64,000 nucleotides of DNA, taken from the NCBI RefSeq assembly GCF_014647055.1, contig NZ_BMOL01000017.1, positions 3,438-67,437 on the forward strand, given 5' to 3'. The notes below the pieces were generated by a model. The model saw only the letters and a program-made list of their open reading frames with translations. It was not told where the DNA came from and made no database searches. The position numbers were made by a program, and so were the translations under genes. This document shows, in pieces, positions 37,015-45,477 of the stretch (its first letter is position 1; every line of letters starts with the position of its first letter). The DNA is from Deinococcus aerolatus (GTDB lineage Bacteria; Deinococcota; Deinococci; Deinococcales; Deinococcaceae).

Positions 37015-37020
37015 ATTATA
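37015..37020 (-). promoter_or_regulatory. repA -10 box TATAAT, leaderless
   Basis: On the minus strand TATAAT is followed by nine bases and the repA ATG. No ribosome site can fit, so the transcript should start at or a few bases before the ATG. The -35 region is weak (CTTTTA-like), consistent with control by bound RepA. Confidence 0.6.
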
Positions 37021-37106
37021 GTGATTTTAAAAGATCTATAAAAGATTGATTGCATCATCAAGGAAAAACCAGGGACCGCGCCTGGTCGGTCTTTTTGCTG
37101 CCCCGT

Positions 37107-37313
37107 GACTCAAAGGTAGCGTGGCATTCCAGGGCTAAAAACTCAAAGGTAGCGATAGCTGGTCAGCCCCTGTGACTCAAAGGTAGCGTGCCTGAATGGC
37201 CCAGTTTTTCCCTGTTTGACTCAAAGGTAGCGTGGCCCAGTGCAGACCGTCTGCGCCGACAAATACAGCGTTTCGACTCAAAGGTAGCGTGCCCCATGAC
37301 TCAAAGGTAGCGA
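37107..37313. repeat. Replication origin: six iterons
   Basis: Six direct repeats of GACTCAAAGGTAGCGTG: 37107-37123, 37140-37154 (AACTCAAAGGTAGCG), 37174-37190, 37218-37234, 37275-37291 and 37298-37313 (ending CGA). The core ACTCAAAGGTAGCG is identical in all six. Spacing is irregular (about 33, 34, 44, 57 and 23 bases). Together with the adjacent repA this is a typical iteron-controlled plasmid origin and incompatibility region. Confidence 0.88.
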
Positions 37314-37481
37314 CAGGTCCGGCAGCGAGGTCTGAACGGCTCGGGACCCAGTGGGAGCGGCTTGAGCGATTGGCCGCATGGTGGGGGAGCGTTCAGAGGG
37401 ATGGGCAACGTCTCCGGTGCGGCGCCGTGCTGGGGGCGGTGGTCGATTGGGCTGCGGAGTACGTTCGAATGTTGACACCGG

Positions 37482-38231
37482 TCAGGTCCGCACGGGTGCG
37501 GCGGGCATCTGGCGGCGCAGGCGCTCCCAGCACTCAGTGTTCAGGCTCACGTCTCCCGGCAGGGAGACCCCTGCCTCAGTGCGCGTGCCTTCCTGCACGT
37601 CAGGCCGGCGCCGCCGCGCCAGTTCGTAGACGCTCTTGCGCTCAGTGACGACATGCAGCACTTCATCCTCGATTTCTGCGGCATGCGCCACCGCCAGAGC
37701 AATCTGCGGCGCGATGACGTCCACGTAATCCTGTCCGGTAAACATGTCGCTATAGGCCACCGGATACTGGAACTCGCGTGGGCGAAAGCTGGTGCGGAGG
37801 ATCAGGTGCCTCTCGGCGGCGCGGGCGGCTTCCTCAGCCACCAATTTGCTCAGGGCGTAGAAATTGACCACGGGGCCGGGCGTGTCGTCTTCGCGGTAGT
37901 TCCCGGTTTCACCACTGAACACATAGTCGGTGCTGATCTGAACCAGCTTCGCGCACACCACATTGGCCGCCTGCGCCATGTGACGGGTGCCCGCCACGTT
38001 GACCGCCCAGCAGCGCTCCCGGTTGCGCTCTGCGCCGCCCACGTCGGTGTAGGCCGCCGCGTGGACGATCACCTCAGGGCGTGCGCGGCAGACCACGGCC
38101 ATGACCTGCGCGACGTCGGTGACGTCCAGTTCCGCCGAGGTGGGGGCAACGACGTCTATTCCCAGATCCGGCAGCAGGGCGCGCAGCTCGGTGCCCAGCC
38201 GTCCCCCGCCCCCGGTCAGCAGCACTTTCAT
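37482..38231 (-). CDS. rmlD: dTDP-4-dehydrorhamnose reductase
   Basis: A 249-residue short-chain dehydrogenase that reduces dTDP-4-dehydro-L-rhamnose with NAD(P)H, the last step of dTDP-rhamnose synthesis. The nucleotide-binding motif is LLTGGGGRLGTEL at the N-terminus; VIVHAAAYTDVGGAE and QISTDYVFSGETGNYRE are RmlD signatures; the catalytic Tyr-x-x-x-Lys is YALSK. It is shorter than most RmlD proteins (about 280-300 residues), chiefly at the C-terminus, which ends close to the iteron region. It overlaps rmlC by four bases. Confidence 0.85.
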   Translation of the reverse strand: MKVLLTGGGGRLGTELRALLPDLGIDVVAPTSAELDVTDVAQVMAVVCRARPEVIVHAAAYTDVGGAERNRERCWAVNVAGTRHMAQAANVVCAKLVQISTDYVFSGETGNYREDDTPGPVVNFYALSKLVAEEAARAAERHLILRTSFRPREFQYPVAYSDMFTGQDYVDVIAPQIALAVAHAAEIEDEVLHVVTERKSVYELARRRRPDVQEGTRTEAGVSLPGDVSLNTECWERLRRQMPAAPVRT

Positions 38232-38794
38232 CCCCGGTTCTCAGCCCACAGTTCAGCGCCGAAGTGGTTCCAGGGCAGGCGGCCCTCGTTGGGATCGGCC
38301 AGATCAAACTGGGCGTCCATGCTGTACAGCAGGGTGGCCCCTTCTGGTCCCGCCTGATAGCCGTGGGCCACCCCGCTGGGGATGTGGACCAGCATGGGCT
38401 GCTCGCCGCTGAGGACCAGTTTGCGTTGGACCCTCTGGGTAGGACTGTCCGCCCGGCAGTCCACCAGCCAGACCAGCAGTTGGCCGGTCAACACACACCA
38501 GAGTTCATTCTGTTCCTGTTTGACGTGGATATGAAAGGCGTTGATCCGTCCGGCAGCGGCCCACGACACGCTGATCTGGCGCGGGGTCAGGGTGCCGGGC
38601 AGGTTCTGCACGCCGGAACCGTCCAGGCGCAGGTATTCCATGAACGCGCCGTTCTCGCTGCGGTTCTTCTGGAGGGCGTGAATCCACACCCCACCGATCT
38701 GCGGCGGGGCAGGATAGGTTTCGAAGGTCAGCGCTTCCAGAGCAGGCGCGGCCAGCGGAATCGGCAGCTCGGGGCGGTTGGGTGAAGAGGTCAT
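38228..38794 (-). CDS. rmlC: dTDP-4-dehydrorhamnose 3,5-epimerase-type cupin
   Basis: A 188-residue cupin. Core strands are seen in [29 protein letters not shown] and [24 protein letters not shown], matching the RmlC double-stranded beta-helix with a catalytic His (FHIH) and a late GVAHGY. It is expected to epimerise dTDP-4-dehydro-6-deoxyglucose at C3 and C5. The ATG at 38794 overlaps the rmlA stop (ATGA); the frame is open further upstream but without a better start. Confidence 0.85.
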   Translation of the reverse strand: MTSSPNRPELPIPLAAPALEALTFETYPAPPQIGGVWIHALQKNRSENGAFMEYLRLDGSGVQNLPGTLTPRQISVSWAAAGRINAFHIHVKQEQNELWCVLTGQLLVWLVDCRADSPTQRVQRKLVLSGEQPMLVHIPSGVAHGYQAGPEGATLLYSMDAQFDLADPNEGRLPWNHFGAELWAENRG

Positions 38795-39693
38795 GCGCGG
38801 CTCCGTGTGTCCTGGGCGAGATAGATGAGGTACTGACCATACGGGTTCCTGGCAAGCCTGTGACCCAGCTCCAGCAACTGCGCAGTGTCGATCCAGCCGC
38901 TCCGCCACGCAATCTCTTCGGGCGAGGCCACCTTGAGGCCCTGGCGTTGTTCAATGGTCCGAATAAACAGGCTGGCCTCCAGCATGCTCTCGTGCGTCCC
39001 GGTGTCCAGCCAGGCCAGGCCCCGGCGCATCACCCGGACGTCCAGCAGGCCCTCTTGCAAGTAGATGTTGTTGAGCTCGGTGATTTCTAGTTCGCCCCGC
39101 GCCGAGGGCCGGATGCGCCGAGCCAGTTCCGTGACCCGCGCGTCGTAGAAATACAGCCCGGTCACGGCAAAGTCGGATTTGGGCCGGGCGGGCTTTTCCT
39201 CGATCGACAGGGCTCGCCCTGTCTCATCAAAATCCACCACACCGTAGCGCCCGGGGTCACTCACCTGGTAGGCAAACACCGTAGCGCCCTGGGTCTTGCG
39301 GCCCGCCGAGCGCATTAGGTCCGACAGGTCATTGCCGTAAAAGATGTTGTCGCCCAGGATCAGCGCGCTGTCACGGCCCCGCACGAAATCCTTGCCGATT
39401 AAAAACGCCTGGGCCAGTCCACCGGGTTCGGGTTGCACGGCGTAGTCCAGCTGCAGCCCCCACTGCAAGCCGTCGCCCAGCAGCTGCTGGAACCGCGGGG
39501 TGTCCTCGGGCGTGCTGATGATCAGGATTTCGCGGATGCCGCCCAGCATCAGGGTGGTCAGTGGGTAATAGATCATCGGTTTGTCGTAGATGGGCAGCAG
39601 TTGCTTGCTGACCGCCAGCGTGGCTGGGTACAGCCGCGTGCCACTGCCGCCAGCCAGAATAATGCCCCGCCGGTCTGAGGGCGGCGCGGTCAC
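38791..39693 (-). CDS. rmlA: Glucose-1-phosphate thymidylyltransferase
   Basis: A 300-residue nucleotidyltransferase making dTDP-glucose from dTTP and glucose-1-phosphate. The signature [36 protein letters not shown] is complete. [11 protein letters not shown] carries the metal-binding Asp, and [22 protein letters not shown] and [13 protein letters not shown] are family hallmarks. Length is normal. It overlaps the rmlB stop and rmlC start by four bases each, so rmlB-A-C-D are one tightly coupled operon. Confidence 0.93.
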   Translation of the reverse strand: MTAPPSDRRGIILAGGSGTRLYPATLAVSKQLLPIYDKPMIYYPLTTLMLGGIREILIISTPEDTPRFQQLLGDGLQWGLQLDYAVQPEPGGLAQAFLIGKDFVRGRDSALILGDNIFYGNDLSDLMRSAGRKTQGATVFAYQVSDPGRYGVVDFDETGRALSIEEKPARPKSDFAVTGLYFYDARVTELARRIRPSARGELEITELNNIYLQEGLLDVRVMRRGLAWLDTGTHESMLEASLFIRTIEQRQGLKVASPEEIAWRSGWIDTAQLLELGHRLARNPYGQYLIYLAQDTRSRA

Positions 39694-40727
39694 GACGGCG
39701 TTCCGGCCAGCCGCTCGGCGTACTGACGCTCGTAGTACTCGCGAAACTCGCCGCTACGGATCGGCTCCCACCACGTGCGGTTGTCGGCGTACCATTTCGC
39801 CGCTTCAGCGACAGCCTCTCTCGGCTCATATCTGGGTTGCCAGCCCAACGCCTTGAGCTTGTCCACGTTCATGCTGTAGCGCCGATCATGACCGGCGCGG
39901 TCGGTGACATGCCGGACCAGAGCGGGCGATTTGCCCAGGGTGTCCAGCACAATGTCGACCATCTCCAGATTGGTCATCTCGTGCCCGGTGCCGACGTTGT
40001 AGACCTCGCCAATCAGACCGTGCAGCAGCACGGTCTCGATGCCGGTGCAGTGGTCATGCACATGGGCGTAATCCCTCATCTGGAGGCCGTCGCTGTACAC
40101 CGGAATCGGCTCGCCCAGAATGGCGTTGGTGGAAAACAGCGGCACGGCCTTTTCGGGGTACTGGTACGGCCCCACGTTGTTGGCCCCGCGCGTGATGGTC
40201 ACTGGCAGACCGTAGGTGATGTGGTACGCCTGCACCAGTTGATCGGCGGCCGCTTTGCTGGCGGCGTACGGGCTGCGCGGCGCGAGTTTGTCGGTCTCCA
40301 CGCTCTGGTGCTCGTCCCGGATGTGGCCGTAAACCTCGTCGGTGCTGATGTGGTGCAGACGAAGGCCCAGTTCGCGGGCCACTTCCAGCAGGACGTGGGT
40401 GCTGCGCACGTTGGTGTCCGTGAACACCAGCGGCCCTAGGATGCTCTGGTCCACATGGGTCTCGGCGGCAAAGTTGACGATCAGGTCTATCTGGTGGTCT
40501 TGGCAGGCCCGGCGCACGGCGTCTATATCACCGATATCGGCCACCACCAGTTTTAATCGGGGGTCTGCCCACAGATCAGCGAGGTTTTCCTTGCGGCCTG
40601 CGTAGGTGAGCTTGTCGTACACCACGATCTTGCTCTGGGGGTACCGCGCCAGCCAATAGCGCACGAAGTTGCTGCCGATAAAGCCGCAGCCGCCGGTCAC
40701 GAGGAGATGTTGAGAAGTGTCGGTCAT
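39690..40727 (-). CDS. rmlB: dTDP-glucose 4,6-dehydratase
   Basis: A 345-residue NAD-dependent dehydratase converting dTDP-glucose to dTDP-4-dehydro-6-deoxyglucose. Rossmann motif GGCGFIG (12-18); catalytic Thr129-Asp130-Glu131 in [11 protein letters not shown]; Tyr154 and Lys158 in YAASK. The start at 40727 is supported by GGAAG seven bases upstream; an in-frame ATG lies four codons earlier. It is the first gene of the rhamnose operon, whose promoter must lie in 40740-41116. Confidence 0.93.
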   Translation of the reverse strand: MTDTSQHLLVTGGCGFIGSNFVRYWLARYPQSKIVVYDKLTYAGRKENLADLWADPRLKLVVADIGDIDAVRRACQDHQIDLIVNFAAETHVDQSILGPLVFTDTNVRSTHVLLEVARELGLRLHHISTDEVYGHIRDEHQSVETDKLAPRSPYAASKAAADQLVQAYHITYGLPVTITRGANNVGPYQYPEKAVPLFSTNAILGEPIPVYSDGLQMRDYAHVHDHCTGIETVLLHGLIGEVYNVGTGHEMTNLEMVDIVLDTLGKSPALVRHVTDRAGHDRRYSMNVDKLKALGWQPRYEPREAVAEAAKWYADNRTWWEPIRSGEFREYYERQYAERLAGTPS

Positions 40728-41116
40728 GTTGACTTCCATGGTAGAGACATCATGGCCCTCTCCGGGTCCTGCCACGCCGTCTCGCCTTCTCGGCCGTTGG
40801 GATGACACTGAGCTGAGCCAGGCAATGTTTGATCGGAGGGTCTCGGCCTGACCGTGGATAACGGCGGTTCCGAAGGGCTCCATCTCTTCCTGGGAGAGGC
40901 CAATGGCGCGGGTCAGGCTTTCAATTTTCTGCAGACCGGAGAAGACGCCAGTCCGTCCAGTCCCACCGTTTCCCGGCAGCCGCCCTTGCCCGAGACGAGA
41001 GCCTGGCAGGCGGTGCCGCACGATTTCTCCCCTTGGCAAACAATCCATTACGTCGATGCGTTCAGCCTCCCTGAAAGTTTCAGCGCCCCAAGCTATGGGT
41101 TTTACCGGTAAGACTG
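40728..41116. other. Intergenic region between rmlB and the parB remnant
   Basis: About 390 bases without a credible complete gene. On the minus strand, around 40850-40960, IESLTRAIGLSQEEMEPFG faintly recalls the N-terminus of formate-tetrahydrofolate ligase, but the match is too short to call. The rml operon promoter should lie here. Confidence 0.35.
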
Positions 41117-41575
41117 CTATTTCAGGATGGTAGGCATCTTGGCCAGCCACTGGTCTATCCCCTTACGCTCGTCGGGCTTCAGACCGCCCAGAAACCGGCA
41201 GCTACTCAGCTTGCGGGCCACCGTGGCGGCCGCACTGGGCTCGCTGGTCTGCTGCTCCACGCGCTGGACTTCGGCCTGCAGCCCGCTGCGGGAGACGCCC
41301 TGCTGTGCCAGCCCGATCAAACGGGCGTGGTGTTCTTCCGGTGCACTGACGATCACCGAGGCCAGCGTCAGGGCCAAGCCGCCGCGCAGCGCCTCGACCA
41401 CCCCGTCGGGCCAGCCCAGGATCCGCAACTTGTTCTTGGCGAAAGACGTCCAGCTTTCGCCCAGCGGACCGAACAGGGCTTCCAGGGTGGCGGCGTCCTC
41501 GCCCGGTTCCTCCCTGGTGAGCCGGATCAGCCGGCTGCGTGCGTTGCCGCGGGAAAGACCCAGCAAAGTCTGTTG
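41117..41575 (-). pseudogene. parB: ParB partition protein, C-terminal fragment
   Basis: The minus strand encodes SRLIRLTREEPGEDAATLEALFGPLGESW, with FAKNKLRILGWPDGVVEALRGGLALTLASVIVSAP and a C-terminal end in LGGLKPDERKGIDQWLAKMPTILK. This fits the C-terminal dimerisation region of Deinococcus-type ParB proteins. The N-terminal arm, CTPase and HTH domains are absent because IS3-like sequence begins near 41575. No parA lies nearby. A remnant ParB cannot spread on or bind parS. Confidence 0.6.
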
Positions 41576-42612
41576 AGGACCTGTGCCTGTGCCGCGACTT
41601 CGGGTGCAGCACCGCGTCGTCCTCCGCCTGGAAGAAGAAATACGGTGAGACAAACGCCGACGAAGCCAAGCGGCGTCTTGGCCAGAACAGCACCTGTATG
41701 GGGCTTGGCCGCTTCGTCGGCTCGGGAAAAGGAAAACGCCCGACTCCTGCGTATTGCCCTGCAGCAGCGCCTCGAGATTGATGCCATGTCAGAGGGGATG
41801 GGGAAAAGCGCTAATGCCCACCGAGAAACGCGCCGTGGTCAGGCAGCTGGTCGCGGCGCACATCAAGCCCTTTTGGGCTTGTGTTCTGGTGGGCTTGCCC
41901 AAATCTTCCTGGCATGACCGCCCACAACCACGCCAGGACAGCGAACTCCGACAACAGATCCATGATCTGGCGCGCCGGTTTCCCCGCCGGGGCTACCGTT
42001 TCATCCACGCCCTGCTCGCAAGGGGGGGGGTCATCATCAACAAAAAGCGCGTTCGGCGCGTCTGGCGCGAAGAGGGACTTGCCATCGAACCCAAAGCATC
42101 CCGAAAAATCCGCACTGGTGAACAATTCCGATGCAGGCGGAGTACGCGGGTCATGTCTGGACGTACGATTTCATCTTTGACCAGACCATGGAAGGGACCA
42201 CCCTGATACTCCTGACCTTGACGGACGAATTCACCCGGCAGTCCCTGGCCCTGCAGGTGGCGACGTCCCTCACCTCCAAGGAGGTCAAGGACGTGCTCCG
42301 GGACGTCATTGCAGGGCGTGGGGCGCCGCGATAACGGTTCCGCGGAGAGCTTCCATGCCCGCCTGCGGCCCGAATGTCTCAATCAAGAAATCTTCTCTTC
42401 CGCCAAACACGCCCAGGTGCTGCTCGATGATTGGGGGCGTTCTACAACGCCCGCAGACCACACTCGCCACTCGGCTACCGGACCCCAGACGAGTTTGCCG
42501 AGCAGTCCAGGGGGCGGCCGGCCGCCCCCCCTTGCGGAGACAACACCGCAAATGTGCACGTCAGCCCGTCCCTGGGGGAGCCGGGAAAGCTGATGTTGTA
42601 CCCTTGACCTTG
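41576..42612 (+). mobile_element. Older IS3-family element (IS407-like), degraded and interrupted
   Basis: The orfA tail reads SSAWKKKYGETNADEAKR. Then, in several frames, come orfB parts: VVRQLVAAHIKPFWACVLVGL, RGYRFIHALLARGGVIINKKRVRRVWREEGL, HVWTYDFIFDQTMEGT and DNGSAESFHARLRPECL, closing with LGYRTPDEFAEQSRG. Frameshifts and an internal deletion abolish function. A younger IS3 copy is inserted just after the orfB end, so the true right end (GTCCAACTTTTGGGGCCAG) lies beyond it near 43852-43870. Confidence 0.75.
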
Positions 42613-42688
42613 ACCTGAACCCGGAGAACCTGTCCACATGAGAATGGAGCCTCTGGCATCATCGGGGAAGTCCCCCAGGAGGCCCGCA

Positions 42689-42955
42689 ATGCGTGGAAAA
42701 CGGTTCACTGAAGAACAGATTGCTTTTGCTCTCAAACAAGCGGAAACAGGCGTTTCCGTGACCGAGGTATGCCGGAAGATGGGCATCGCAGAATCGACGT
42801 TTTTCAACTGGAAGAAGAAATTCAGCGGCCTAGGGGTCAGCGAGTTACGCCGTCTCAGACAGCTTGAAGAGGAGAACCGCAAGCTGAAACAGCTGGTGGC
42901 CGATCTGAGCCTGGACAAAATCATGCTGCAGGACGTGATTCAAAAAAAGCTCTGA
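42689..42955 (+). CDS. IS3 orfA, HTH part of the transposase
   Basis: An 88-residue protein: HTH ([29 protein letters not shown]), then [13 protein letters not shown] and a leucine-zipper-like segment ([24 protein letters not shown]). The ribosome site CCAGGAGG supports the ATG. The slippery heptamer A-AAA-AAG at 42943-42949, just before the stop, allows a -1 shift into orfB to make the full transposase. Confidence 0.88.
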   Translation: MRGKRFTEEQIAFALKQAETGVSVTEVCRKMGIAESTFFNWKKKFSGLGVSELRRLRQLEEENRKLKQLVADLSLDKIMLQDVIQKKL

Positions 42956-43806
42956 GGCCGGCCCAGCGCCGCGTCCTGGTCGATCACCTGCGGACGGGCT
43001 ACCGGGTGAGCGAACGGCGCGCCTGCGCCGTTCTGAACGAGTGGCGGACCATCTATCGCTATCAGGGCATCGCCCGCCCAGAGGAACAACTGATCCAGAA
43101 AAGGATGACTGAGATTGCCCACACGCGGGTGCGATACGGATATCGCAGAATTCACGTCCTGATGGCGCGGGAAGGGTGGCACATCAACCACAAGCGGTTT
43201 TTCAGGCTCTACCAGCTGGCCGGGCTGAACTTGCGAATCCAGCGCCCAAGGCGGCATGTCAGCGCTGCACGTCGTGCAGCGCAACCGGGGGCAGGGCAGC
43301 AGGGTGAGGTGTGGGCCATGGATTTCGTCTCGGACGCGCTTTTCAATGGGAAACGGTTTCGGGCGCTCACGCTGATCGACACCTGGACGCGGGAGTGTCT
43401 GGCCGTGCATGTGGACCTCAGCATCAAGGGAGAGCGGGTCGTCGAGGTGGTGCAGGAAGTGAGCAGGCACCGTGGGGTGCCTGCCCGGATCCAGGTGGAC
43501 AATGGCAGTGAATTCATCAGTAAAGCACTTGATCTCTGGGCGTATCAGCAGGGGGTGACTCTGAACTTTTCGCGTCCTGGACGTCCGACAGACAATCCGT
43601 TCATCGAATCGTTCAATGGCAGTTTCCGGGATGAGTGCCTGAACACCCACTGGTTCCTGTCGCTGGACGACGCCGCAGAGAAGATTGAAAAATGGAGGAT
43701 CGACTATAATGATTTCAGGCCGCATTCCTCGCTGGAAAACCTCGCGCCCAGCGCGTTCCGAGCCAGGATTGCACCGACCTTTCGCCCGTCAGAGCCTCCA
43801 TCCTGA
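42949..43806 (+). CDS. IS3 orfB, DDE catalytic part, made by -1 frameshift
   Basis: The -1 frame continues as [26 protein letters not shown], with HTH_21 and rve integrase-core domains. The catalytic residues are Asp in [11 protein letters not shown], Asp in [12 protein letters not shown] and Glu in [16 protein letters not shown]. The protein ends 27 bases before the right inverted repeat. No defect is seen. Confidence 0.88.
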   Translation, partial: ALRPAQRRVLVDHLRTGYRVSERRACAVLNEWRTIYRYQGIARPEEQLIQKRMTEIAHTRVRYGYRRIHVLMAREGWHINHKRFFRLYQLAGLNLRIQRPRRHVSAARRAAQPGAGQQGEVWAMDFVSDALFNGKRFRALTLIDTWTRECLAVHVDLSIKGERVVEVVQEVSRHRGVPARIQVDNGSEFISKALDLWAYQQGVTLNFSRPGRPTDNPFIESFNGSFRDECLNTHWFLSLDDAAEKIEKWRIDYNDFRPHSSLENLAPSAFRARIAPTFRPSEPPS

Positions 43807-43833
43807 CCCGGACAGGTTTCTGGGATCGGCTCA

Positions 43834-44172
43834 ACCTGAGCCGAGTCTCTACTCGAAACCGTCCAACTTTTGGGGCCAGTCCAGCGGTTACCACAAAGAT
43901 GAAGTTTTCGTGTGCGGAGAAATTAATCTTCCTTTAGAATCTGTCAATTGGTGAGAACCATTGATCTAAGCGTAAATCGGTAGCGCCTCAGGGATGACAA
44001 TTCTTGCCAGGTAGGATTCCGATGCGCTGCCAACGCTGCGAATCGACGCACGGATCAGTAATCGGCTCGAGCCTGAGAGTCGATAACGTAGAATAGGCAC
44101 CGATTTGCGTCCTGGCACCTCAGGTTGACTCTCTTTCACCGCTCCTGGCGACAGCCTGAGGCTTTTCAGAGT
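43834..44172. other. End of the older IS3 and leader of the polysaccharide operon
   Basis: 43834-43876 contains the separated right end of the older IS3 (CCAACTTTTGGGGCCAG). After it, 43880-44172 is AT-rich and free of genes. A TAGAAT box is visible near 43935, but no matching -35 was found, so the promoter of the large polysaccharide operon is placed here only by position. Confidence 0.45.
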
Positions 44173-45456
44173 ATGGACGTGCGGCAACCCGAGGTTTTTT
44201 TGATTAGTAGACTCCACCCCTCTCTACACACCCGCAAGCGACTGAACCTGATCGCGGCGCTGAACTTCATCGACCTGGGCTCCGCTACCCTGTTGAGCCT
44301 TGTGATCACCCTAAGCTTCACGCCCACCCTATTCTGGACCGTTTTCTCACTGTGCATCCTGGCTACCTGGACCGCTTGGTCCCTGACGCGGGAAAGGCGC
44401 CAGGCATTGGCGTTGGATCCCTACGCGCGTGCCGTGACCACGCCCCTACTGGCTGGTGGGCTGCTGCTCGGCTTCTCGCAGCTTCCGCAGGTGGATCTTC
44501 CGTCGGGAGCCACCGGAATCTTGGTGCTGCTCTGGGGCCTCAGCATGGGCTTGGCCCGCCTGATCCTACGGCGCAACATGCCTTCCGTGATGATCGGGGT
44601 GTATCCCAGATCTGGACAGGATCTTCCTTCCGACCCGCGTGTGCATTATGTGCTCCTAGCCCAGCCCCACGACGTGCAACTGTCGGAGTTGGACGCGCTG
44701 CTGCTCGACTCGACCCGGCCACCAGCCGCGAAATGGCTCGAGCTGCTGACACACGCTCATACGGCGGGCACGCCGATCTGGACGCCCGCCTCCCTCAGCG
44801 AGGAACTGCACGGACGCGTGGCCCTGGAGCACCTGCATACCGCCCGGCTGGACCGCGTTCACTTTCACGACACCTACGCTCTCTTCAAGCGGGGCTTCGA
44901 TGTGGGGGCCGTTTTGCTGGCACTTCCGTTCCTGCTGCCCCTGCTGGTGATGGTGGCCCTGCTGGTCGCGCTGGATGCTGGACGCCCTGTCCTCTTCTGG
45001 CAGTGGCGGGTGGGGCAGCATGGCTGCCTCTTCCGCATCGCCAAGTTCCGCACGATGAAGTGCGACTCCGAGCAATTTGGTGCGAAGTTTGCGGCCACCG
45101 GAGATCTGCGCGTTACCCGACTGGGCAGCTGGCTGCGCAAGTTCCGCCTGGATGAACTGCCTCAGTTCTGGAACGTGCTGCGCGGGGACATGAGCATCAT
45201 CGGCCCGCGTCCGGAGCAGGAGGCGTTCGCGGAGCAGTTCGAGCGGGAGATTCGCCTATACGCAGTTCGGCACTGGGTCAAGCCCGGCATCACCGGCTGG
45301 GCCCAGGTCAATCAGGGCTACGCCTCAGGCGCGGACGAGGCGTTGGAGAAACTGCGCTACGACATGTTCTACATCAAGAATTTCTCGTTCTGGCTGGACG
45401 CCCGCATCGTCACCAAGACGCTCTGGACCATTCTCTCGGGCTTCGGCGCCCGCTAA
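44173..45456 (+). CDS. Initiating sugar-phosphate transferase (polyprenyl-phosphate)
   Basis: A 427-residue membrane protein of the WbaP/WcaJ class, which transfers a sugar-1-phosphate to undecaprenyl phosphate and starts the repeat unit. About four membrane segments fill the N-terminal part (DLGSATLLSLVITLSFTPTLFW and following). Next is a short soluble region, then the catalytic domain with KRGFDVGAVLLALPFLLPLLV, FRIAKFRTMKCDSE, LRKFRLDELPQFWNVLRGDMSIIGPRPE and HWVKPGITGWAQVNQG. The ATG at 44173 (GAGGC upstream) is chosen over a TTG at 44125. First gene of the main polysaccharide operon. Confidence 0.88.
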   Translation: MDVRQPEVFLISRLHPSLHTRKRLNLIAALNFIDLGSATLLSLVITLSFTPTLFWTVFSLCILATWTAWSLTRERRQALALDPYARAVTTPLLAGGLLLGFSQLPQVDLPSGATGILVLLWGLSMGLARLILRRNMPSVMIGVYPRSGQDLPSDPRVHYVLLAQPHDVQLSELDALLLDSTRPPAAKWLELLTHAHTAGTPIWTPASLSEELHGRVALEHLHTARLDRVHFHDTYALFKRGFDVGAVLLALPFLLPLLVMVALLVALDAGRPVLFWQWRVGQHGCLFRIAKFRTMKCDSEQFGAKFAATGDLRVTRLGSWLRKFRLDELPQFWNVLRGDMSIIGPRPEQEAFAEQFEREIRLYAVRHWVKPGITGWAQVNQGYASGADEALEKLRYDMFYIKNFSFWLDARIVTKTLWTILSGFGAR

Positions 45457-45477
45457 TCTGCCGTGTCTGAGGTTGCT

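Larger units (their letters stand above)
42616..43833 (+). mobile_element. Intact IS3-family insertion sequence
   Basis: Exactly 1218 bases between imperfect inverted ends (TGAACCCGGAGAACCTGTCC on the left; the complement of TGAGCCGATCCCAGAAACC on the right). A 3-bp target duplication ACC flanks it (42613-42615 and 43834-43836). It carries orfA and orfB joined by a canonical -1 frameshift heptamer. Both coding parts look complete, so it is probably active. It is nested in an older IS3 element. Confidence 0.88.

Noticed and set aside
37107..37313. CRISPR array
   Set aside because: The repeats are only 14-17 bases with uneven 6-43-base gaps and lie next to repA; they are iterons.
37482..38231. 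rmlD as a truncated pseudogene
   Set aside because: Shorter than usual, but the cofactor motif and YxxxK catalytic motif are intact and the frame is clean, so it is kept as a gene.
40850..40960. Possible formate-tetrahydrofolate ligase N-terminal fragment
   Set aside because: Only about 20 residues are suggestive, with no second motif to support it.
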